Shown: positions 43,481 to 51,914, counted from the first letter of the stretch. The stretch is 51,914 nt of DNA from Neobacillus jeddahensis (GCF_000612625.1 NZ_CCAS010000029.1:1-51914), one strand, 5' to 3'. A program made the numbers and translations. Notes: a model not told the origin generated them from the sequence alone.

Positions 43481-44677
43481 TTATTTAAAAATTTGGTTAA
43501 CTACTCGACTGCTGACTTTACCGTCACATCTAGGTAAAAATCGTTCTTTAAACATAGAAACAGTATCAAGGTTAAATTCTCCATTCTTAATCCATTGAGC
43601 TAGTTTGTTGGAACTAGCGAACAGCGGACCAGGAACAAAATTTTCAAATTGATAATAAAAATCACGCTCTTTTGTGTATTCTTCTAAATCCTCAACATAA
43701 AATCCTATTGGCCTATTTAATATACTATAATCAAAAATAATGGAAGAATAATCTGTTATTAGAATATCAGATAGAATCAATATTTCTTCAATCGCATATT
43801 TTCCATCAATTTGAAAAACAAATCCAGCATGCTGCTGATTTTCATCAATATTCATAGTCATATAAGGATGTAAGTGAACTAAAATCGCATAATTATCTCC
43901 AAGAACCTTTTTCATAACATTAAAATTAATGCAGTAATTAAAGGAACTCCTATGTTGATGACTTTTCCCTCTAAAAGTAGGGGCATATAAAATTAGTTTC
44001 TTATTTTCGAGTTCTGGAAAGTCATTTAAAAACTTTTCTTTAATCTTGTTATGATTTTCAGTTTCAAAAAAATAATCAGTCCTTGGCAATCCTAATGGAT
44101 AAATATTTTTCGCAGGCATATCGAAGGCTTCTTCGAAAAATGGAATCACTTCATCTGTACTTACAAACGCTTTCGAATAATTAGAATGTATTCGAATGTG
44201 CTTTAAATATTCCAGGGATGGACCGTAGGGCTTACCTATTGTACTATGCCCAAATTTTTTAAAAGCACCAGCTGCATGCCATAGTTGAATAATCTCCGTT
44301 CCACTTCTTGGATTTATCATATATACAGGTAAAAAGTAATCATCAATAAAAAAGTAACGAGAAGTCGCAAGATGATATATAGATGTAATCATTTGTTTAT
44401 AATATTTCAATCTGCCAAAGACTGTACTACTGTATTTCTCAAAGATAAACACAAAAGAATACTTATTGGTAGTATTTTTTAACTCTTTATAAATATATTC
44501 TAAATTTCCATCTAATTGATTAGAACGATAGGATGCAAATACTACCTTATTTTCATTAATAGGACATAGGAATACTATTATTCTGTAGAGATTACCCAAA
44601 ATCAGTTTCAAAATAATAGATGGAAATATAGATTTCAAGGTATTCACTCTTTTCGTTAAATGGCGGCTTCCCCCCAT
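43481..44677 (-). CDS. CDP-alditol phosphotransferase, TarK/TarF-like
   Basis: Phosphotransferase of 398 aa without the N-terminal beta domain, matching primer-extending enzymes in size. Motifs are FASYRSNQLDGNLEYIYKEL, TEIIQLWHAAGAFKKFGHST, YPLGLPRTDYFFE, LYAPTFRGKS, VHLHPYM and ILITDYSSIIFDYSILNRP. The ATG at 44677 is two bases after the tarJ stop with GGAAG before it, implying coupling to tarJ. The tarI-tarJ-tarK-tarL order known from poly(ribitol phosphate) strains is the main argument for TarK. Confidence 0.82.
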   Translation of the reverse strand: MGGSRHLTKRVNTLKSIFPSIILKLILGNLYRIIVFLCPINENKVVFASYRSNQLDGNLEYIYKELKNTTNKYSFVFIFEKYSSTVFGRLKYYKQMITSIYHLATSRYFFIDDYFLPVYMINPRSGTEIIQLWHAAGAFKKFGHSTIGKPYGPSLEYLKHIRIHSNYSKAFVSTDEVIPFFEEAFDMPAKNIYPLGLPRTDYFFETENHNKIKEKFLNDFPELENKKLILYAPTFRGKSHQHRSSFNYCINFNVMKKVLGDNYAILVHLHPYMTMNIDENQQHAGFVFQIDGKYAIEEILILSDILITDYSSIIFDYSILNRPIGFYVEDLEEYTKERDFYYQFENFVPGPLFASSNKLAQWIKNGEFNLDTVSMFKERFLPRCDGKVSSRVVNQIFK

Positions 44678-44678
44678 T

Positions 44679-45707
44679 TTAAATCTTCCATTCTAGTACT
44701 GTTTTTCCCCATGAGGTAGTCAAATCTTTCTCAAAAGCATCATTAATATCTTGAATGGTATTCACTTCGTTTATAGAACCTATTAATCTTTCTAAATAAT
44801 CGACTGCATCTTGGTTATCAGCAAGGAAATCAACTGTGTTTTTGAAATCAACTTGTCCACTTCTGCTGCTTCCAATGACAGTTATACCTTTTTCAAGTAT
44901 CATTCTTGTATTCAATTCAACAGGATATTCAGAGACACCTAATATTGAAATAGACCCCTCTGGAATAATATGGTCAATAATTTGATTAATCGCATATTGA
45001 CTTCCTTTTCCACCTACACATTCAAAGGCGTGATCAAATCCTATGCTCTCAGGAATATCATTTATGTTATAGACCTCATCTACAAACGAAAAGTTATCTA
45101 ATTTATATTGAGTCTTTCCGGCAACAATTACTTTACATCCCTTAAATTTCTTTTTCAAAAGTAGTGCTGTTATATACCCTAAGTTCCCATCTCCCCAAAC
45201 ACCAAAGGTTTGACGGCGGCCATGAGCCTTCTCTTCAAATCTTGAAATGGCATGCATTGCAATTGTAATTAACTCTGTAAAAGCAGCTACATGTAGATTC
45301 ATATCCTCTGGTAAAACTACAAATCTATCTCTCTTTAAAAAAACATAATCCTGCATAAAACCATCAAATCCACTTGAGCGAAATCGACTAGAGCGAAGAT
45401 AATTTTCTGCAATGATTTCATCCGTTTCAACTGGCGAATTAGGTACCATTACTACTTTTGTCCCTGGTTTAAACTCACCCTTTGGATCATAAACTACTTC
45501 CCCAACACCTTCATGAATCAAGGCCATAGGTAGCTTTTGGGCAAGAGCTTCCTCTCCACGGGTACCAGTATAATAGCGTTGATCGGCAGCACAAATAGAT
45601 AGGTGTGTTGGTCGTACTACGACACGATTTCCCTTATTTACCGTCCGGTCCTTATAGGTGATTTCAAATTTACGTGGGGATACTAATCGATATACTTGAT
45701 TAATCAT
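44679..45707 (-). CDS. tarJ: Ribulose-5-phosphate reductase (ribitol-5-phosphate dehydrogenase)
   Basis: Zinc MDR-family reductase of 342 aa making ribitol-5-phosphate for TarI. Visible are the zinc/substrate region [19 protein letters not shown], the [13 protein letters not shown] loop and the Rossmann strand [19 protein letters not shown], then [12 protein letters not shown]. The ATG at 45707 has AGGAGGG 8 nt upstream and overlaps the tarI stop by 8 bp. TarI and TarJ normally work as a complex. Its presence argues for ribitol in the WTA. Confidence 0.93.
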   Translation of the reverse strand: MINQVYRLVSPRKFEITYKDRTVNKGNRVVVRPTHLSICAADQRYYTGTRGEEALAQKLPMALIHEGVGEVVYDPKGEFKPGTKVVMVPNSPVETDEIIAENYLRSSRFRSSGFDGFMQDYVFLKRDRFVVLPEDMNLHVAAFTELITIAMHAISRFEEKAHGRRQTFGVWGDGNLGYITALLLKKKFKGCKVIVAGKTQYKLDNFSFVDEVYNINDIPESIGFDHAFECVGGKGSQYAINQIIDHIIPEGSISILGVSEYPVELNTRMILEKGITVIGSSRSGQVDFKNTVDFLADNQDAVDYLERLIGSINEVNTIQDINDAFEKDLTTSWGKTVLEWKI

Positions 45708-46416
45708 GGGCAATTCCCTCCTGTAAAATAGCATTAGCAACCTTTAAATCATATGGAGTCGTTACCTTAATATTAAAGACTTCTCCCTTTACGAGGCTAA
45801 CTTTCTCTCCATACAAAGAGCATATCTTACAAGCGTCTGTAAGTATTTCTTTTTGTTCGTCCGTTAATTTATTATAGTAATTTAATAATGTGTTTATATG
45901 GAAACTTTGAGGAGTTTGGCCTTGATACATTATCGATCTTTTTGGAATATTAGAAATGATTTCACCGTCTTCTGACTCAATGATCGTATCAATTGCTTCG
46001 ATTACTGTATCAACGGCTTTATACTTCTGAACTTGTTCAATATTGTCTTTAATAATGCGATGTGATAAGAATGGTCGTACAGAATCATGAGTAACAATAT
46101 AGTCATCATCAAATAAACCAAAAGTACTTTCAATATAATAAATTCCATTCATAATTGATTCGTTTCTATCACGACCACCTTCAACTACCACTACACGATC
46201 ATTTTCACCAATAAATTTTTGTAGAATATCTTTTGAATAATTAATCCACTCTCTTGGAGTAACAACAATAATTTTTTCAAAATCAGGATTCAGTAAAAAT
46301 TTTTCAATCGTATGAATAATTACCGGTTTATTATTTAAAGTGAGAAACTGTTTTGGCATATTCACATTTCCCATTCGAGTTCCTTTTCCACCTGCTAGTA
46401 TTTCTGCGTATATCAT
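45700..46416 (-). CDS. tarI: Ribitol-5-phosphate cytidylyltransferase
   Basis: IspD-like cytidylyltransferase of 238 aa forming CDP-ribitol. The N-terminal loop is [21 protein letters not shown], followed by [17 protein letters not shown] and the [15 protein letters not shown] segment; the C-terminal [19 protein letters not shown] is typical. The closest family alternative is IspD itself, but adjacency and overlap with tarJ decide for TarI. AAGGGGA precedes the ATG. A 192-bp gap separates it from tagG upstream, with an inverted repeat that may be an operator. Confidence 0.93.
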   Translation of the reverse strand: MIYAEILAGGKGTRMGNVNMPKQFLTLNNKPVIIHTIEKFLLNPDFEKIIVVTPREWINYSKDILQKFIGENDRVVVVEGGRDRNESIMNGIYYIESTFGLFDDDYIVTHDSVRPFLSHRIIKDNIEQVQKYKAVDTVIEAIDTIIESEDGEIISNIPKRSIMYQGQTPQSFHINTLLNYYNKLTDEQKEILTDACKICSLYGEKVSLVKGEVFNIKVTTPYDLKVANAILQEGIAHD

Positions 46417-46454
46417 TTTTCTATCCCCTTATATAATATATATTTATATTCCAA

Positions 46455-46482
46455 TTAGCACAAATTGTCATTTTGTGTCAAA
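46455..46482 (-). promoter_or_regulatory. Possible tarIJ promoter with CACAAA/TTTGTG operator
   Basis: On the minus strand TTGACA (46476-46481) runs into an inverted repeat CACAAA-N7-TTTGTG (46459-46477). A -10 candidate in the next bases is weak (TAATTG). A separate promoter for the ribitol genes is plausible but unproven. Confidence 0.3.
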
Positions 46483-46608
46483 ATTTAGGATTTCCGCTCA
46501 GTTCAACAATACTAATTAAACTACAATCTCAATACTTTTTCTAGTGGTTTTTTGCATTTGGAATTTATTTGGTAATCAATCCAGTAAGGTCCATTAATAA
46601 TAATCAGC

Positions 46609-47415
46609 TCAGAGATAATCAACAAACCTATCTTTGAATTTCAAATGAAGAATTGAACCTAGTAGTAATAAGACAAATAATAATACCCAAAAGTATAACG
46701 TATATCGTAAATGGTCAATAAAATACCAATTAGTACCTAAGAACGCAGACCGATATCCTTCAACAATATAATAAAAAGGATTAAACTTCATGTAATTCTG
46801 AACTGACTTAGGCAATTTCTCCACAGTCCACAGTATAGGGGTCAAGTACATTAGAACCCTTACTAATGCTTGTACAACCATTTGAACATCCCTTACAATC
46901 GTCGCCAAAGTTGAGGTAATTAATGAAATTGAAACCAATAGCACCAAATTTGCAATGATAAAGAATGGTAATTGTATGGAATAAATTGTAGGAGGATAAC
47001 CACAAGAAAGCAAGATTAGCATGATTATCCCCACAAATGCGATATGGTGGTATAGCTTTGAAGTAATAACATATGTGGGAATAACACTCATTGGGAAGTT
47101 CATTTTTGAAATAATATTAATCCTTGTATAGACCGATTTAGATCCCATCAATAGAGATTGAGAAATAAAAAACCAAGCAGTTATCCCCGAAATCATCCAA
47201 GGAAAATATTCAATTCCACTTACATCCTTCCCGCCTCTTATACCAAATCCAAACACAAACCAATAAATACTTATTAGGATCATTGGATTAATAATTTCCC
47301 ATAACATCCCTAAATAATGATTATTATTACTACTTTTCAATTCAAAGATCGATAAACGTCCAATTAAATGTAAATTTGTTACATTTTCTTTAATAATTCT
47401 TAATAATGATTTCAT
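46609..47415 (-). CDS. tagG: Teichoic acid export ABC permease
   Basis: ABC-2 permease of 268 aa with six membrane helices. The N-terminal amphipathic region (IGRLSIFELKSSNNNHYLGMLWEIINPM) and WFVFGFGIRGG are typical of TagG/Wzm proteins. Other helices include FPWMISGITAWFFISQSLLMG and TLYFWVLLFVLLLLGSILHL. It pairs with TagH (34.7-36.4 kb), an unusually distant partner. AAAGGG precedes the ATG. It lies 62 bp after tagB. Confidence 0.93.
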   Translation of the reverse strand: MKSLLRIIKENVTNLHLIGRLSIFELKSSNNNHYLGMLWEIINPMILISIYWFVFGFGIRGGKDVSGIEYFPWMISGITAWFFISQSLLMGSKSVYTRINIISKMNFPMSVIPTYVITSKLYHHIAFVGIIMLILLSCGYPPTIYSIQLPFFIIANLVLLVSISLITSTLATIVRDVQMVVQALVRVLMYLTPILWTVEKLPKSVQNYMKFNPFYYIVEGYRSAFLGTNWYFIDHLRYTLYFWVLLFVLLLLGSILHLKFKDRFVDYL

Positions 47416-47477
47416 TCTTGACCCTTTCCAAAATCTTTAAAAAAATTTTCTTATAACTGATCACCTTTTGCATGTGA

Positions 47478-48656
47478 TTACTTTTTATATTTATCCATTA
47501 TATAATTAACTAGTTTTTTTGAAGATTCGCCAGTTGAATATTTATTCCATTTATCCGAAAAAGCTTGAATCATACCAAAATCATACTCATTCTTAACTAT
47601 TGATTGAATAATTTGGTCCGTATCAAAATGTATTGGACCTGGAACGACTGATTCATAGTTCTCGATTACTCCTCTTTCCTTCTTGTAGAACTCTAAGTCA
47701 TACGGAAAGAAGATCATCGGTTTCTTTAATAGAGCAAATTCAAATGGTATGGAAGAGTAATCTGTTATTAACACATCGGCAATAAAAAGAAGTTCATTCA
47801 TTCTTTTATATGAAGAAAAGTCATAAACAAAATCTGGATACATTAATTTATAATCTTTCTTAGTAGTATTCACAGCTGGATGAAGTTTAATAAATAAAAT
47901 ATAGTTATCCTTTAAATTTTGATACATCTTTTCTATATCTAAATTGATTTCAAAATCTAATAATTGTGAATCCCTGAAGGTAGGAGCATACAACACTATT
48001 TTCTTGCCTTGAATTCGTGGGTAATTTTTTTCAAAATTCACCTTTACTTCTTCTTGCTTGGCTTTCTCATAAAAAAAGTCCGTTCTCGGTATTCCTGTAC
48101 GTAAAATATTACCAGAGGGTAAACCAAAGGAATCTTTAAAAATTGATACCATCTCCTCTGAACCAACAACAACCTTATTAAATTTCCCATAGACTTTTCT
48201 GAATCTTTTGTTTGCCGATTTGCTTCTATATACAATTGAATTGTCCTGCAGACCAAAAGTTTTTAAAGCCCCCGCAGCATGCCATACTTGAATACACTCC
48301 ACATTTCTTTTAAAGTTAATGACGGATAGAAAGGCAAAATAATTATCAATAATTACAAATTTTGATGTAGCAAGGTGATATACTGATTTAAACCAATTTA
48401 TTACATTCTTTATTTCGAATGGGATATTTAATGTATCTTGTATTTCCTTTCTAAATTCATATGAGAAAGGAGATGTCGACAAAATAATTATTTTAAAGGG
48501 TATTTCCTGCCTTTTCATTTCACGATAAATAAAGGAGGTATTTTCCTCAAACGAGACAACTAATGTGATTTTATTTTTCTGAGGATATAACTTAAAAATG
48601 TTAAAAATCAGCTTAAAATAAATTAAATAAGATTTTATAATAGCTTCTTTAATCAT
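47478..48656 (-). CDS. tagB: Teichoic acid glycerol-phosphate primase
   Basis: Adds the first glycerol phosphate to the ManNAc-GlcNAc lipid linkage unit. The 392-aa protein is closest to B. subtilis TagB as I remember it: VVSFEENTSFIYREMK at the N-terminus, VECIQVWHAAGALKTFGLQD, VVGSEEMVSIFKDSFGL, LYAPTFRDSQ, VLITDYSSIPFEFALLKKP and the tail FSDKWNKYSTGESSKKL. The ATG overlaps the tagD stop by 8 bases, so the two are coupled. An amphipathic N-terminal helix should bind the membrane. Confidence 0.92.
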   Translation of the reverse strand: MIKEAIIKSYLIYFKLIFNIFKLYPQKNKITLVVSFEENTSFIYREMKRQEIPFKIIILSTSPFSYEFRKEIQDTLNIPFEIKNVINWFKSVYHLATSKFVIIDNYFAFLSVINFKRNVECIQVWHAAGALKTFGLQDNSIVYRSKSANKRFRKVYGKFNKVVVGSEEMVSIFKDSFGLPSGNILRTGIPRTDFFYEKAKQEEVKVNFEKNYPRIQGKKIVLYAPTFRDSQLLDFEINLDIEKMYQNLKDNYILFIKLHPAVNTTKKDYKLMYPDFVYDFSSYKRMNELLFIADVLITDYSSIPFEFALLKKPMIFFPYDLEFYKKERGVIENYESVVPGPIHFDTDQIIQSIVKNEYDFGMIQAFSDKWNKYSTGESSKKLVNYIMDKYKK

Positions 48657-49047
48657 TGTTCACTGAAAATAACTCATTTTTAATTTTGGTTGAAGACACC
48701 CCTACAGTCCTAGGCAAGTATATTACTTCACAATATTCCTGTAAAAAATCAAAATGGCCTTCCCAATCATCTCCCATGACAAATATATCAATATTATTCT
48801 GCAGTACATCATTTATCTTTTGGTCCCAATTCATCTCTGGAATTACTATATCAACATAACGAACAGCTTCTAGAATGACCTTCCTATGCTCAAAACTGTA
48901 ATACGATTTTTTATTCTTCAATACATTAAATTCATCAGATGATAAACCAACAGTAAGGTGATCACCTAAATCTCTTGCTCTTTTTAAAAGTTGTATGTGC
49001 CCACGGTGAAGTAAATCAAATGTTCCATATGTTAATACCTTTTTCAA
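48649..49047 (-). CDS. tagD: Glycerol-3-phosphate cytidylyltransferase
   Basis: Produces CDP-glycerol for TagB and related transferases. The compact 132-aa protein has the HxGH site in YGTFDLLHRGHIQLLKRARD, the GLSSDEFNVLKNKKSYYSF region and the RTVGVSSTKIK signature. The start is TTG at 49047 with GGAGG 6 nt upstream. It is the first gene of the minus-strand WTA operon and lies divergent to tagA across 299 bp, the same divergon layout as B. subtilis tagAB/tagDEF, although tagB here is on the tagD side. Confidence 0.96.
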   Translation of the reverse strand: MKKVLTYGTFDLLHRGHIQLLKRARDLGDHLTVGLSSDEFNVLKNKKSYYSFEHRKVILEAVRYVDIVIPEMNWDQKINDVLQNNIDIFVMGDDWEGHFDFLQEYCEVIYLPRTVGVSSTKIKNELFSVNND

Positions 49048-49346
49048 AGTAGTCCTCCAATCAAGACATTATTGTTTAACCATCCAATTCCCTTATATCT
49101 GCAATGTGAATTGTAATATTATAAAGGAAAATGTCAATATTTTAAAGTTTCCTGTATAAATATGTTATATGTTATGTCGAAATATCGGTATTTATGTTAA
49201 TATTATACTTGATTATTTCATAATTAGGATTTTTTTACTATTTTTGTGAATAAATCAGCTAAAATTTTATCATATTTTTTTAGTATAACTTTTAACTTCT
49301 AAATGAAAAATAATATTATTGGTATAGAAGAATTAGGGGATTTGAT
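49048..49346. promoter_or_regulatory. tagD/tagA divergent promoter region
   Basis: A 299-bp A/T-rich region between the two start codons. A TTGACA and a TATAAT occur on the minus strand at about 49119-49140 but are too close together to form one promoter. In B. subtilis the equivalent region is controlled by PhoP. I could not find clear TTAACA-type direct repeats here. Confidence 0.4.
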
Positions 49347-50069
49347 ATGCTTAATGTTAGGGAAGTACTGGGTTTCAGTTTTGTAAATAATACGATGGAT
49401 GAACTGGTAATGGAACTTCAAAATAGAATCGCACAATCTCAAAAAACGTTTATCGTTACAGCTAATCCAGAAATTATTACGTATGCACAATCAAATAAAT
49501 ACTACGAAGACATATTAAAAAATTCCGACTATATTATACCCGATGGTGTTGGAATTATCCTTGCTTCCAAAATCTTAGGCCGCCCTCTTCAAGAAAGACT
49601 TACTGGTTTTGACCTTATGACCAGACTCTTATCCTTATCCACTCAAAAACAATATAATGTTTATCTATTAGGTACCGAGCCCCATATTATTGATTTAAGT
49701 GCAGAAAATATAAAAATGGCCTTTCCTCATATTAATATTGTAGGTTTTCATCACGGTTACTTTCATACTGATGAAGAAATTATTTGCGACATTCAAGAGA
49801 AAAAACCAGATATGGTGTTTGTTGGTCTTGGTTTTCCTAAACAGGAAAAGTGGATTTCTGATAATCTTCATCATTTTGATAAAGGGGTTTTTATTGGAAT
49901 TGGAGGTTGCCTAAACATTTGGGCTGGGGTTAATAAACGTGCTCCAAAAGTTATGAGAGATTTAAATCTCGAATGGCTTTATCGATTAGTGAAGGAACCT
50001 TCTAGATCGAAAAGAATGTTGGCCATTCCGATTTTCTTAAAACGCATTTTTCGCCATGAGTATAAATAA
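49347..50069 (+). CDS. tagA: N-acetylglucosaminyldiphosphoundecaprenol N-acetylmannosaminyltransferase
   Basis: Second step of WTA linkage-unit synthesis, adding ManNAc to lipid-linked GlcNAc. The 240-aa GT26 protein has FIVTANPEIITYAQSN (catalytic region), YIIPDGVGIILASKIL, MVFVGLGFPKQEKWI and GIGGCLNIWAGVNKRAP, ending LEWLYRLVKEPSRSKRM. A C-terminal basic tail may anchor it to the membrane. AGGGGA lies 6 nt before the ATG. It is a paralogue of the EPS WecG-like protein. A terminator follows. Confidence 0.95.
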   Translation: MLNVREVLGFSFVNNTMDELVMELQNRIAQSQKTFIVTANPEIITYAQSNKYYEDILKNSDYIIPDGVGIILASKILGRPLQERLTGFDLMTRLLSLSTQKQYNVYLLGTEPHIIDLSAENIKMAFPHINIVGFHHGYFHTDEEIICDIQEKKPDMVFVGLGFPKQEKWISDNLHHFDKGVFIGIGGCLNIWAGVNKRAPKVMRDLNLEWLYRLVKEPSRSKRMLAIPIFLKRIFRHEYK

Positions 50070-50070
50070 A

Positions 50071-50125
50071 TGATTAAGCCCTTTTTCTTAAGGGTTTTTT
50101 ATTTTTGGAAAAAGGGCTTTCTTCT
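50071..50125 (+). terminator. Terminator after tagA
   Basis: AAGCCCTTTTTC pairs with GAAAAAGGGCTT, and inside it CCCTTTTTCTTAAGGG followed by six T residues makes a shorter alternative stem. Both lie directly past the tagA stop. Two nested hairpins could mean a bidirectional or a switchable terminator. Confidence 0.8.
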
Positions 50126-50234
50126 AACTCTGCCTCATCACATAATTCTACGTGTTTCGTGATTTTCTCCCTACCCATTAGAAAACTATGGTAAAATTAA
50201 TAGAAAAGTGACTATTTGGGGGGATTTTACCAAA

Positions 50235-51485
50235 ATGAAGAAAACGATCGTTCGCACAGTCTCGACAACAGCTCTTTTTTCGACGCTTTTTGCTGGCTCG
50301 GCACTTGCTGATACATATAAGGTTCAAAAAGGGGATAACTTATCAAAAATTGCCTCGAAATACAAAACAAGTGTCAAGGAAATTAAGAATCAAAATGGAT
50401 TAAAGTCGGATTTAATCTATGAAAATCAGATTCTACAAATTAACGGTGCTGCTTCGAACTCGACGTCGACCTCGGTACAGGCAACACAGCAAACGAACTA
50501 TACGGTTGTCAGCGGCGATGCGCTTATCAAAATTGCCAACCGCTATGACGTAAGTGTCGGCGAGCTGCAGCAGTGGAATAATCTGTCAGGTACGCTGATT
50601 CGTGTCGGACAAGTATTAAAGGTTTCGGCGCCTGGTCAAACGGTAACGGTAACGACTCCATCGACGCCAGTGCAACAGAAGCCAGTGACGACTCCATCGA
50701 CTTCGCAATCGACGGGGACGTATACAGTGAAGAGTGGCGACTGCCTGAGCACGATTGGACAGCAATTCGGGATGTCGGTTTCGGAGTTAAAGAAGCTCAA
50801 TAATTTGATGTCTGATTTAATTCGTGTGGGACAAACCTTGAAGGTGACAGGTGCTGCTGAGGCGCCAGCAACTCCTGCTGTAGTGACACCGCCGGCTCCG
50901 GCGACGGGTTCATATGTGATTAAGAGTGGAGATACGCTTGGAAAAATCTCTTCACAGTATGGGATGACGGTGGCGACTTTGAAGTCGTTAAATGGGCTTT
51001 CGTCCGATATGATTTATGTAGGACAAAAGCTGAAGGTAACGGGGCAGGTTTCTGATAAGGATGATGACAAAGGGACTGATACTAGTTCTAATTCGGGGAC
51101 TGAAACTCCCGCCTCATCCAACTTTGCTGCTAAGATGGTCTCTACTGCCAAAAGCTTATTGGGGACACCTTATGTCTGGGCCGGCAGCAGTACTTCCGGT
51201 TTTGATTGCAGCGGGTTCATTTATTATGTAGCCAATCAAGCGGGTAACAAGGTGGGCCGTTTGTCAGCAGCCGGTTATTATGACCGCAGTTATTATGTCG
51301 ATTCACCAAAAGCCGGCGATCTTGTCTTTTTTGAGAATACATATAAACAAGGGATCTCCCACGTCGGAATCTATATTGGTGACAATCAATTCATTCACGC
51401 CGATGAAACGCACGGCATTATGATTTCAAATCTAAGTAACACATACTATAAAGCACATTTTGCGGCGTTTAAGCGATTCTATTAA
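50235..51485 (+). CDS. Secreted LysM-NlpC/P60 peptidoglycan endopeptidase
   Basis: D,L-endopeptidase of about 416 aa of the LytE/LytF type, cutting peptide stems of peptidoglycan during growth or separation. The signal peptide runs MKKTIVRTVSTTALFSTLF to a SALA-DT cleavage site. Four LysM repeats follow (YKVQKGDNLSKIASKY, YTVVSGDALIKIANRY, YTVKSGDCLSTIGQQF, YVIKSGDTLGKISSQY), separated by Pro/Thr/Ser linkers. The NlpC/P60 domain has the catalytic Cys in GFDCSGFIYYV, His in ISHVGIYIG and a third polar His in FIHADE. The ATG at 50235 has GGGGGGA upstream. Its codon use is richer in G/C than the EPS cassette. Confidence 0.94.
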   Translation: MKKTIVRTVSTTALFSTLFAGSALADTYKVQKGDNLSKIASKYKTSVKEIKNQNGLKSDLIYENQILQINGAASNSTSTSVQATQQTNYTVVSGDALIKIANRYDVSVGELQQWNNLSGTLIRVGQVLKVSAPGQTVTVTTPSTPVQQKPVTTPSTSQSTGTYTVKSGDCLSTIGQQFGMSVSELKKLNNLMSDLIRVGQTLKVTGAAEAPATPAVVTPPAPATGSYVIKSGDTLGKISSQYGMTVATLKSLNGLSSDMIYVGQKLKVTGQVSDKDDDKGTDTSSNSGTETPASSNFAAKMVSTAKSLLGTPYVWAGSSTSGFDCSGFIYYVANQAGNKVGRLSAAGYYDRSYYVDSPKAGDLVFFENTYKQGISHVGIYIGDNQFIHADETHGIMISNLSNTYYKAHFAAFKRFY

Positions 51486-51491
51486 GAATAA

Positions 51492-51525
51492 AGCCAATCT
51501 TCTATTTTAGGAGATTGGTTTTTTT
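51492..51525 (+). terminator. Terminator after the endopeptidase gene
   Basis: CCAATCT pairs with AGATTGG around TCTATTTTAGG, followed by seven T residues. It lies 7 bp past the stop codon. Confidence 0.85.
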
Positions 51526-51599
51526 ATTTTTTAGGTATACGAGAGTGCTAGTTTGGGAATAGTAGTAGTAGATGAATTTTGCGTGAGGGGGATGTGGCG

Positions 51600-51734
51600 A
51601 TGAAGGAGGGCATGTTGGTGTTTGCGGAGTTTGCGAAGGAGGATGGGTTCGAGTTGAACCGTTATGTAGGGCAATTATTTGAGTATTTCTCGTTGTTATC
51701 GACACAGGATGATCGTGAGCCAACCCCGGAATGA
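51600..51734 (+). CDS. Small hypothetical ORF (44 aa)
   Basis: An ATG with GAGGGGG about 9 nt upstream opens an acidic 44-aa frame (FAEFAKEDGFELNRYVGQLF, then EYFSLLSTQDDREPTPE). A terminator hairpin (CCAACCC/GGGTTGG then T7) overlaps its last codons, which supports a transcribed unit. The family is unknown and the frame is short. Confidence 0.4.
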   Translation: MKEGMLVFAEFAKEDGFELNRYVGQLFEYFSLLSTQDDREPTPE

Positions 51735-51753
51735 TGCGTGGGTTGGTTTTTTT
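51719..51753 (+). terminator. Terminator after the 44-aa ORF
   Basis: CCAACCC and GGGTTGG form a 7-bp G/C-rich stem followed by seven T residues on the plus strand. Confidence 0.75.
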
Positions 51754-51787
51754 GGGTTCGTTGTGAGGGGGAGTTGTGTCGTGGTTG

Positions 51788-51888
51788 GATTTATCGACCG
51801 CTTTTCCGATTTTATCAACCGTTTTTTATTTTTATCAACCACTTTTCCTCGTTTATCAACCGTTTTGGTCCTTTTATCAACCACTTCG
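51788..51888. repeat. Tandem array, ~21-bp period, core TTTATCAACC
   Basis: Units start at 51790, 51811, 51831, 51852 and 51873: TTTATCRACCRYTTT followed by variable bases. The spacing is 20-21 bp. On the minus strand it reads GGTTGATAAA five times. It may continue past the window end. The apparent minus-strand frame through it (VVDKRTKTVDKRGKVVDK) is a by-product of the period being a multiple of three. Confidence 0.75.
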
Positions 51889-51914
51889 CAAATCCCACGC
51901 ACAAACCCACCTAA

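Noticed and set aside
51788..51888. TTTATCAACC units as DnaA boxes or an origin
   Set aside because: DnaA boxes read TTATCCACA; these differ at two of nine positions in every unit, and no dnaA, dnaN or AT-rich unwinding region is nearby.
51696..51902. Minus-strand frame encoding VVDKRTKTVDKRGKVVDK repeats
   Set aside because: It arises from the 21-bp tandem array, has no ribosome site and runs through a terminator, so it is a repeat artefact.

Overview
The window looks like chromosome of a low-GC, endospore-forming Bacillaceae (Bacillus/Neobacillus-like). Support: TagA/B/D/G/H and TarI/J/L wall teichoic acid (WTA) genes, a CpsD/YwqE/YveK exopolysaccharide (EPS) head, a Spo0E-type phosphatase, AGGAGG ribosome sites with many TTG starts, and a LysM-NlpC/P60 wall hydrolase. 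The genus call is inference; no rRNA or tRNA gene is present to fix it.

Layout. (1) 1-2.5 kb: a caspase-like protease with a small upstream partner, then a VanZ-like membrane protein. (2) 2.5-24.1 kb: a long EPS locus, all on the minus strand. It is read from a YveK/Wzz co-polymerase, CpsD-type tyrosine kinase and PHP phosphatase through an EAR-like antitermination RNA to galU, an initiating sugar-phosphate transferase, fcl and gmd. It continues into a very AT-rich cassette of four GT4 glycosyltransferases, a WecG/TagA-type transferase, flippase, polymerase, acyltransferase and three kinase/nucleotidyltransferase-like proteins, and ends with manC and a frameshifted GT-B gene. ManC, Gmd and Fcl together imply a GDP-mannose to GDP-L-fucose branch. 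(3) 24.3-31.7 kb: a signalling block of two LytTR response regulators, an EAL phosphodiesterase, an MHYT-PAS hybrid histidine kinase, a PAS-GAF histidine kinase and a Spo0E-like protein, lying directly upstream of the EPS operon and probably controlling it. (4) 31.7-33.3 kb: sparse region with an interspersed structured repeat, a 51-aa ORF and a small membrane protein. (5) 33.6-50.1 kb: WTA locus. It holds an LCP ligase, TagH (ABC ATPase with SH3-like tail), a TagC-like propeller, TagE, TagB, TagD, TarI, TarJ, three further CDP-alditol phosphotransferases, the TagG permease and, divergently, TagA. The gene set fits a poly(ribitol phosphate) WTA with glycosylation. (6) 50.2-51.9 kb: a secreted four-LysM NlpC/P60 endopeptidase, a small ORF and a 21-bp-period tandem array running to the window edge.

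How it fits together: EPS and WTA precursors are made in the cytosol on lipid carrier. EPS repeat units go out by flippase and polymerase, WTA by TagGH, and LCP attaches polymer to peptidoglycan. Regulatory signals visible in DNA include an EAR-terminator arrangement in the eps operon, a SinR-like box at its promoter, Spo0A-like boxes before the EAL gene and a Fur-like box before tagH. The best candidates for undescribed biology are the nucleotidyltransferase-like/APH-like/thymidylate-kinase-like trio inside the EPS cassette, the caspase plus 112-aa pair, and the repeat that abuts terminators.
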